Source of the DNA: Aureobasidium sp. EXF-3400 | Taxonomy: Eukaryota; Ascomycota; Dothideomycetes; Dothideales; Saccotheciaceae | Assembly: GCA_024195585.1 (NCBI GenBank) | Contig: SWBL01000359.1 | Span: 1-49,824 of the forward strand | DNA length: 49,824 bases | Direction of reading: 5' to 3' | In this document: piece after piece, positions 43,440 to 49,824 of the stretch | Position numbering within the stretch: the first letter of the stretch is position 1 | How the letters are laid out: each line of letters opens with the position of its first letter | Position numbers and translations under genes: made by a program | The notes under the pieces: model-generated | Told to the model about the DNA's origin: nothing | Databases searched by the model: none | What the model saw: only the letters and a program-made list of their open reading frames with translations

Positions 43440-45631
43440 ACAGACATCCCTCCTTTCGACTTCCGTAGTACTCGGAACGAGCCTCAGAAAGATCAGCCCC
43501 AAATATTTATATATTACTCAGACCTTAATTGGAATCGGATTGCCCCTGGTTTTGGCCCTTGCCCAGATGGTACAGGTTCCTCAACATCTTGGGTTTGGAA
43601 CCATGGACGGCGAGTTCAAGAGCTAGGGAAATTAAAGACATACTACTTCCTTTGCAGGATCTGCTTCCAGAAGAAAGGCCCTTTATACCCGCCTCAACGG
43701 TGTGTCAATGGAACTGGTGGCATCGCATCACACCTCTTAAGCGCCCACGGCCTTAATAAGACTGGTACCTCTCAAAAGAGATCAATCTTAGATGTACTCT
43801 CCTCCTCAGGGGCCTCATCTAGCCGGCCACCAGTCCCTTCACTCACCGATGCTATCAACGAGTACTTTATTCAGTTTAACCCATCTGAATTCAAGGTGTT
43901 GTTACTTGACTACGTGGTCTCTGATAACCACGCGTTCTCTACACTTGAATCCCCACGACTACACGAGATCCTAACGTATCTTAACCCTGCTTGTAAGAAG
44001 AGAGGGTGCCTTCCAACTCACACAACAATGGCTTCCTGGATTGAGGTTGCGTATGACGCAAATGTTGGCTCAATCAAGGAGCTTCTTAGCACATTCCAAA
44101 GCAAGATCCACATCTCATTTGACCTTTGGACTTCAAGAGGAATGCGGGCCTTCTGTGCTATTACTGCACACTTCTGTGAAGCAAAAGGAGAATTCAGAAC
44201 ACCCCTTCTTGGCCTCCCTCATCAAGCTGGCCGCCATACAGGCGTGAACATTGCACCAACAATCTCTGCAATTGTTCAAACCTTCAATCCCCTTCTTCTA
44301 CATGCTTCGAAGTGCAATTCAACAGAAGGATTCGATTACAGACCTTATCGAAGAAGAGCATAGCAAATGGGATGGTATTATTGCTAGAAATCGACGCTCT
44401 GGTCAACCTCTAGATACTTCTAAGAAGCCTTCAGTACTGGATGATACGCTTACTCGTGAGGACTGGCAAATGCTTAATAACTACCTTGAGTTATTGCAAC
44501 CATTAGAAGAGGCTACTATGATCCTCCAAGGCCATGGCAAGGGTGGCAGATATGGTGTTATCTGGCAGGTAATCCCTGTAATAGAAGGGTTACTAAAGCA
44601 CTTTGAGCAACTCAAAAGCCAGCATATCGTGACCCCTCCAGACTCTCAATTTACGGTTGAACACTTGTATACGCAGACTCAGACTCAAACTCAGGACCCT
44701 TGCGACCTTAACATCCTCCCTATAGTATCAACTCGCCAATCACGACGAACACGGCCTTCTCAACAAGGGACTCAACCACCTCCCCCTCGTCCTCCTCCAC
44801 TTCTTACCCCCATTTAGGAAGTCTCACCAGCAGCTAATGACCTCTTCTGTGCTGGAATCAATCATGGGTGGATGAAACTCAACAAGTACTACGAGCTTAC
44901 AGACCGCTCTGCTGTATACGTCGCTGCTCTTGTCCTCCATCCTGCGTATACCTGGTGTTATCTTGAGGTTGTCTGGAGGTTCAAGCCAGCGTGGATGTCT
45001 AGCGCAAAGACAAGGGTTTCTGAGCTCTGGAAAGACTACTCAAATGGACCACTTCCAGCTCAGACTGAACACGTAGAGCAAACTCCTAACAAGCGTCACA
45101 AGTCCTCACTTTTTGACCTCGATGATGTTATTGAGTCTCATGATGATGAATACCAACGGTGGTGTCAACGTCCTCGGGAGCGCTTTTCCCTTGAGAGCCC
45201 TCCTTTGGAATTCTGGACCAGCTATGCTATCAAGAAGATATTCTCACGGCTTCAGAAGATGGCACTTGTATCCCTGCGATGTCTGATGAACCAAAAAGGG
45301 TGTTCAGTTCTACAGGGTTGATGATGAGACCACATCGATCACGGCTATCACAGAAGGTTATTGCGATGAGTCAATGCTTAAGAAACTGGTCACGACAGGA
45401 CCTTGTTACCTTTCAGATCTTTGAGACGATGAAGCAGAGGTTACAACACATAGAGGCCATGCATGTTGATATCTAATTCGATGTCCTGAATCACCATTAT
45501 TCTCCTAAACCACCACCACCACCACTGGATATCCATGGACATCCACTGGATACTGGATGTGGATGTGCCTCCAGGATTCATGGATGTGGATGTGATTAAC
45601 ATCCATGGATATCCATCCACTGCCATCACTG
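43440..45631 (+). mobile_element. Defective hAT transposon with internally deleted transposase
   Basis: Transposase text from about 43450: BED-type zinc finger (WVWNHGRRV, YFLCRICFQKK, HLLSAHGLNKTG), first catalytic region ISFDLWTSRGMRAF, LPHQAGRHTGVNI. At about 44285 the text jumps from the early catalytic core to FFYMLRSAIQQKDSI, so the middle with the TDNAxN-type second acid is deleted and the frame changes. A TAG interrupts at about 44816. Near 45265 a small deletion shifts the frame before IPAMSDEPKRVFSSTGLM, the hAT dimerisation block, which runs to 45473. The right end (45500-45631) has many ATCCATGGAT/GGATGTGGATG motifs, likely transposase-binding subterminal repeats, and ends in CACTG as the neighbouring hAT does. 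The left end was not found. It is not autonomous. Confidence 0.8.
45500..45631. repeat. Subterminal repeats at the right end of the first hAT copy
   Basis: Repeated short motifs CATCCA, ATGGATATCC and GGATGTGGATGTG in both orientations over 130 bp, ending CCATCACTG. Confidence 0.65.
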
Positions 45632-46168
45632 CTCGCGCAACGATTGCGGTACGATCCCATCCTCTAGAATCATATCTTGTTCTTGTTCTGATATGTCTAC
45701 TGTTACATCGATGGTCTGCAATATCCGTAGAAGGCGAACATGCGCTCCTTTCGTAAAGTTCTCGTCGGAATGCGTTGTTGAAGATGTGGTTCCCGGTTCC
45801 AAGTCGTGTCCAGTGACGGAAGCGTTTTCGCGTTGTGAGTGCCCAAGTGGTTTGTTCATGTGAAGTGAACCACTTTTCGATACGCTCTCAATCTTGACCA
45901 CGAGTGTAAGTAGCACAGGGCCCTTGTACATTGAATGCGGCCTGCGATGGTACAGAAACAGTGGCGCTAAGATCGGGATCGACGCAGCAATGATAACAAC
46001 ACTGATCTCTACTGCCATAACGATGATCAATCGTTTGATGATGTGCAAAGTAGCGGTATAAGCATATAAAGCATACACGTAGTAGATTTTGCTGATGCTA
46101 GCGATGGTTGCGAAGAAGCTTAAGCCCAACGTGGCCGTGAGGCCCAACCTCGTGCGCTTAGTCATGAC
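45626..46168 (-). pseudogene. Fungal rhodopsin-domain membrane protein, C-terminal fragment between two hAT elements
   Basis: About 180 codons of a minus-strand frame: TRLGLTATLGLSFFATIASISKIYYV and then RLIIVMAVEISVVIIAASIPIL are two transmembrane helices, followed by a hydrophilic tail ending GIVPQSLREQ. The AEISVVIIAASIP-type block is typical of the last helix of the fungal integral-membrane 'rhodopsin domain' family (PTH11-related layout). The first five or so helices are missing because the frame starts at the end of the second hAT element (46169). The last codons CAG TGA lie in the end of the first hAT copy, so its natural 3' end is also gone or altered. A TTG within the hAT end could be misread as a start. 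Not a functional receptor or channel. Confidence 0.75.
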
Positions 46169-46188
46169 CAGTGTGGTCACCAATCAAT
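46169..46188 (+). repeat. Terminal inverted repeat, left
   Basis: Pairs with 48859-48878; one mismatch at position 12. Confidence 0.92.
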
Positions 46189-46209
46189 TCAAGACAATTC
46201 CTGCCCATG

Positions 46210-46287
46210 GCATTGAATTGAATTGCTAGAGCTCGCCACCGCATTGAATTGAATTGAATTGCTTATAGTTGGCATTGAATTGAATTG
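46210..46287 (+). repeat. hAT subterminal repeats, left (three copies of GCATTGAATTGAATTG)
   Basis: Copies start at 46210, 46241 (one extra AATTG unit) and 46272, about 31 bp apart. Probable transposase-binding sites by analogy with other hAT elements. Confidence 0.85.
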
Positions 46288-46300
46288 CGAATTGTCAATC

Positions 46301-48567
46301 CTATACCAATATCTCATCAACTGTCGTCGTTGCAAGCGTAGTTAGTGGTGCTTCAGAGGGCCATAGCGTGACGAGTCGTTCCTTCAGCCATGCCTTGAGC
46401 AGTTGGGCTTCCTCTGCAAGGTCAGGTAATGTACGCGCTCGCCGCTTAGTGATTACAAGGCCGGCCGAGGAGAAGAGCCTTTCAACCTCAGCAGACATGG
46501 CTGGTATAGCAAGGACGTCAAAAGCCATCTGAGATAGCACAGGGTAGGTGGCTTGATGTGCCTTCCACCATGCAAGTACGTCTGAGACCTCTTCAATATC
46601 AGTTGTTAGATACCTCTCTAACTCAGTCTTAACCTTCTTCCTCTTCTTGACCTTGTTGAATTCCTCATAGCGAGATAGCTCGCGAGGGCCATCGCGAGGT
46701 TGCGTATCTGTAACGGGTGTAATCTTAGACTTGTAGTCATTGAAAATGTCCTGCATCCTCCTCTTCAATTCGCGAACCTCATGGGGTGCCCTCTTGCCCC
46801 AGTGCTCTTCAAACCAGTCGTATCGGAAGTTCGGATTCAGGACGATGGCAAGACGGTATGCAAAAGTGTCGTCAGAAAGGCGGTAGTAGTTGTCGAGCTT
46901 GCTCCAGGCCAGGTTGACGCATGTCCTAAGGAACGACGGGGGTTGCTTAAGGAGTTGCGTCTTCTTGTTTTCGAGGATCTCCATAAGGAGTTCGAGCTCA
47001 GTAAGCCATTCCCAAAGGGCGCCATGGGTGCCATCTTTGGCCTGTCCTTGCGTGCGCATGGTGGCCTCCTTAAAGGGCTCAAGCAGTTCTTTAAATTCAA
47101 CCATCTCGCGCCAGTTCTCCGGCGTGAGATAGTCCTCTTCATCAAGCTCGCCGGCATCGCGTTGATCGTTCTGAAAGGCGGTGACTGCGTCTTTAAGCTT
47201 GATGAGGCGCTCGAACATTGCGTAAGCTGAATTCCATCGAACACCGCCATCAGCAAGGAGTGAGTAAAGGAAGGTAGTTGACTCATCAAGTTCGCGCTGC
47301 TTTGCCTTGAATGCCTGAATTCTCTGCGGTGATCGGTTGACATAGACGACAAAGTTATGCGCCTTGCCATAGAACCCCTTACGGCGCCACATATCAAGGA
47401 GTTCCTCGTCGCTGAGTGAGCTTAGTTGGTTGATGAATTTTGACGCAGTCTGATCAATGGCCTCGAGGTCGATGTTCTCGATGTCAATGTGCTCGAAGTC
47501 ATCAGCATTAGTTCCATGGAGCATGGCCTGGCACGCAAGGTTTAGGACATGCCCGAGGCAGCGTAGTCGTTGCTCAGGTAGCTCAAGTTGGGTAAGTTGT
47601 GATAACTTACGCAAGGTTGTGTCATTCGAAGAGGCATTATCAGCAACAAACCAACCGATCTTACCTGTTAGATCATACGTAGTAAGGACCTCAAACAGGA
47701 CGGTCCCAAGGCGCTCACCGGTATGCCGACCTTCGAGATACTTAAGCGCAAGAAGACATGTTGCAAGGCGGTAGTCCTCGTCGATAAAGTGGGCATAAAT
47801 TCCTAGGAACGGAAGGTGAGATCGAGAGGACCATGCATCGAAGGAGAAGGAGATCCGACTACGTGCCATACGGAGCTTTTGAACAACCTGAGGCCGAGCC
47901 TGCTCGACCGAGACCTGTATCAGTTTCCGGATACTGTTGTGGCTTGTATAATGTATCTCTCTAGCGGGTGGGTGTGTGCATTCGAATAGCTCGTGTAGAT
48001 GTAACGAACTAGCTTGTCGGAGCGAGATATTATCCATAACTACCCACTTGATGAACCTTGCTTGCCATTCATAGGGTTTATGGTCTCGTTTCTGGCCTGC
48101 TCAACCCTTTGTGCTATCTCGAATGGGTTCCTCCTCTTCGCTGGTACGACCTTTAATCCGGCCTTTGTAAGGTTGTGCTTCTGCTCGAGGTGCTTAAGTG
48201 CGCCGGATGTCTGATTCGAGACATCATAAAAGCGAACGATTGAAGGCCTCGCCTCGAAGCATTGTCGACAGAGGAAGTACCGGATCGAAGGGTCGGCCTT
48301 TGTAGATACGCGCTCACCATGGAGCCAGATCCAGGAGTCTCTTGTCAGCTTTGATGGAGGAGTAGGTAGGAATTGGCTAAGGCGCCTATCGTCGAGACGA
48401 AATCCGGTCTGAGTTGTACGTGAGAAGTGGACGCCGGTGAGGTTAGATTCGTCGAATAGGGTGGTAAGATCCTGGCGCACAGAAGAGAGGTCATCAGAAT
48501 CGGACTGAGAAGGCTGGTATGTAGACTGGGAGCCAGATATGGCAGTGGTTGATAGTTGAGTCGTCAT
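46301..48567 (-). pseudogene. hAT transposase, one frameshift from intact
   Basis: ATG at 48567 (MTTQLSTTAIS); about 755 residues if the single break is ignored. N-terminal BED-type finger at about 78-127 (WIWLHGERV, FLCRQC, HLEQKH). The first frame ends shortly after NETINP with a TAG near 48041; the next frame takes over as YEWQARFIKWVVMDNISLRQ, so one base is missing or extra near 48076. From there the text is uninterrupted: ISFSFDAWSS (first catalytic Asp), WFVADNASSNDTTLRKL (second), CLGHVLNLACQAM, and the C-terminal dimerisation block LAWWKAHQATYPVLSQMAFDVLAIPAM...RLFSSAGLV, ending at 46301. No introns. The near-perfect state means a young insertion, and the shift could even be an assembly error. 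Confidence 0.9.
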
Positions 48568-48769
48568 TAGGCGCGAAGGTGTTGTTTTAGTCAAAAAGTT
48601 GTATATATTGGGTCTCGGCTTTGCGACGCGGAATCCAGTAGATCACGTGACTGAAGTCCTGGCCAATCGAAGGCCTCGAAAGCTGATTAGTAAGCGACGC
48701 CAACCAATCGGAGAGCTGCCGAGGCTCAGCCGCGAGGCTTCCAATTCTACAATTCGAATTGCTCACCCA

Positions 48770-48843
48770 GCATTGAATTGAATTGATATACCACTGCCTA
48801 GCATTGACTTGAATTGAATTCCCTTGGCAATTCAATTCAATGC
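48770..48843. repeat. hAT subterminal repeats, right
   Basis: Direct copies at 48770 and 48801 (second with one change, GCATTGACTTGAATTG) and an inverted copy CAATTCAATTCAATGC at 48828-48843. Confidence 0.85.
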
Positions 48844-49824
48844 CGCATTGCAATGCGCATTGATTGTTGACCACACTGGCTGTGGAACTTCATAGCAAGA
48901 CGAGACAAGAAAAGCCTCATCTCTGTCAACTCTGTCCTTTCTTCTCCGAGGTGATTGAGCTTCTGCTCTACAGATGCAGCCAGAGTCTCGATCTCCTCTC
49001 GGACTCTTGGGAGTTCGTGTTCTATGTGGCGGTCGAGGAGCTTCTGCAGAAAATGCCGTAGGGCGCTGATGCCGGTACGGTCTTTGTCCAGATTTTGCTC
49101 TCTCCAAGGTGATGTCTGGAAGAACGAATGTTCCCTAGATTCTCTGTTCAGTGCGTCGACCTGAGATTCGAGCTCAGACGGAGAAGGATTCTTCAGAAGG
49201 AAGTACCCGAGCTTCAACTTGGTCGTGTCCTGATTCTTCGCCAGAAGGGCAATCCACTTTTCCGACCCTTCGTTGATCAAATCCGGCTTCGTGATTATAC
49301 CGACTGTTCTTTCACCGTCAACGTCAAACTTGCGCGATTTTCTGATGATACTCTGGTTTGCGATGTCGTTGCCGGCTTGCACAACCGCCAAGATAATTGT
49401 CCTTGAATTCTTCAGATACTGGTCCACCAGACGGTGAACTGTGTCAACATCATCTTCGGTTTGTTCTTCGTTCGGGACTAAGATGATACCCGGCAGGTCA
49501 ACGATCGAGAGGTGCAGTCCCACAGGTCCAGAGATCCTGATCTTTAGCAAGTCTCCGGAGAAAGATGGACCGGTTGTAACCTTGCCAAAACCTCGTACAC
49601 CCATAAGCTCTCCAGCATCGCAAATGACATCTGGTAGGTCAGCTAAACTTCGAAGAGTCCGGCTGTATGCCGTCAGAGCCTGTGAAGATTCCTGGTCTCG
49701 TCCACTCCCTGGTATCAGCGATGCTTCAATCTTTGTCTCCTCACTACCGTCGTGGTGGAGCAGAATCTCAGTGGCAAATCTTGTGCAAAGCCCATCCTGG
49801 CGCGGAAACGGAAGGCCTGTCAGA
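48837..49824 (-). pseudogene. Dynamin-like GTPase, cut off by the hAT element; 5' end beyond window
   Basis: The open frame enters from the right edge with LTGLPFPRQDGLCTRFATEI, i.e. directly after the missing P-loop (G1) segment, with the G2 Thr in CTRFATE. Then come ELMGVRGFG, the G3 motif VDLPGI, the G4 motif TKPDLI and LGYFLLKNPS, as in fungal dynamin-related GTPases. About 15 residues into the region after the G domain (LSRLAMKFHSQ) the host sequence ends at 48879, and a chimeric tail from the hAT end (CGQQSMRIAMRH) leads to a stop at 48837. The stalk and GTPase effector domain are missing. Related proteins remodel membranes or, as Mx-like members, have defence roles; which class this was cannot be told. 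The truncated product might still fold as a GTPase domain. Confidence 0.85.
48859..48878 (-). repeat. Terminal inverted repeat, right
   Basis: Pairs with 46169-46188; one mismatch. Confidence 0.92.

Larger units (their letters stand above)
46169..48878 (-). mobile_element. Near-intact hAT transposon, 2710 bp, with terminal inverted repeats
   Basis: The left end begins CAGTGTGGTCACCAATCAAT and the right end, reverse-complemented, begins CAGTGTGGTCAACAATCAAT: 20 bp with one mismatch. Inside both ends lie copies of GCATTGAATTGAATTG. The single gene inside runs on the minus strand. The bases outside the ends (GTCATGAC on the left, GCTGTGGA on the right) do not form the 8-bp target duplication expected for hAT elements. 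Confidence 0.92.

Noticed and set aside
43209..43440. Leu/Phe-rich N-terminal extension in front of the first hAT transposase
   Set aside because: Looks like read-through of flanking DNA; the hAT match begins only near 43450.
46700..47230. 176-codon frame antisense to the hAT transposase
   Set aside because: Shadow of a strongly supported coding region.
46161..48886. 8-bp target duplication of the second hAT element
   Set aside because: Flanks GTCATGAC and GCTGTGGA do not match; reported instead as a probable rearrangement.

Overview
This looks like a filamentous ascomycete (Pezizomycotina) nuclear genome, from a gene-poor, transposon-rich compartment. Evidence: GT-AG introns of about 45-75 nt with CTAAC/CTGAC-like branch sites, and fungus-specific families (NmrA, Msn2/SebA-type C2H2 factor, SAM+HMG-box factor, Zn2Cys6 factors, A-T-R NRPS-like enzyme, fungal rhodopsin-domain membrane protein, Tad-like LINE). 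The class cannot be fixed from the sequence; Dothideomycetes-like is only a guess. No tRNA, rRNA or CRISPR was seen.

Layout. 0-6.2 kb: a mini Zn2Cys6 protein (197-694, minus), a full-length Zn2Cys6/Fungal_trans_2 factor broken by nonsense codons (2797-4985, plus), a Tc1/mariner scrap (5150-5538) and a decayed mini Zn2Cys6 copy (5756-6191). 6.3-11 kb: the 5' part of a Tad-like LINE (minus), then an intact six-exon SAM+HMG-box gene (9088-10934, minus). 11-26 kb: a second copy of the decayed mini Zn2Cys6 gene (to 12371), nmrA (16149-17349), two more mini Zn2Cys6 genes (18185-18659 and 23546-24201), an Ypd1-like HPt protein lacking its phosphoacceptor histidine (19956-20540), a Gypsy reverse-transcriptase scrap, and receiver-domain and LINE RNase H fragments. 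26-34.8 kb: almost gene-free, with a mariner remnant and dispersed repeats. 34.8-36.5 kb: an intact Msn2/SebA-type gene. 39.2-42.6 kb: an NRPS-like (A-T-R) pseudogene. 43.4-49.8 kb: a defective hAT element, the 3' piece of a rhodopsin-domain gene, a nearly intact 2.7 kb hAT element with clear inverted ends, and a dynamin-like GTPase gene cut off at the hAT end.

The genes that look functional are mostly regulators: Msn2-type stress factor, NmrA, SAM-HMG factor, HPt-like protein and mini Zn2Cys6 proteins. The most unusual features are a dispersed family of five very short Zn2Cys6 proteins with one shared architecture and intron position, spaced about every 6 kb; an HPt protein whose active histidine position reads Asp; and a hAT element whose two flanks are pieces of two unrelated genes without a target-site duplication, which suggests a transposon-mediated rearrangement. 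All functional calls rest on reading translations by eye; no database search was possible.
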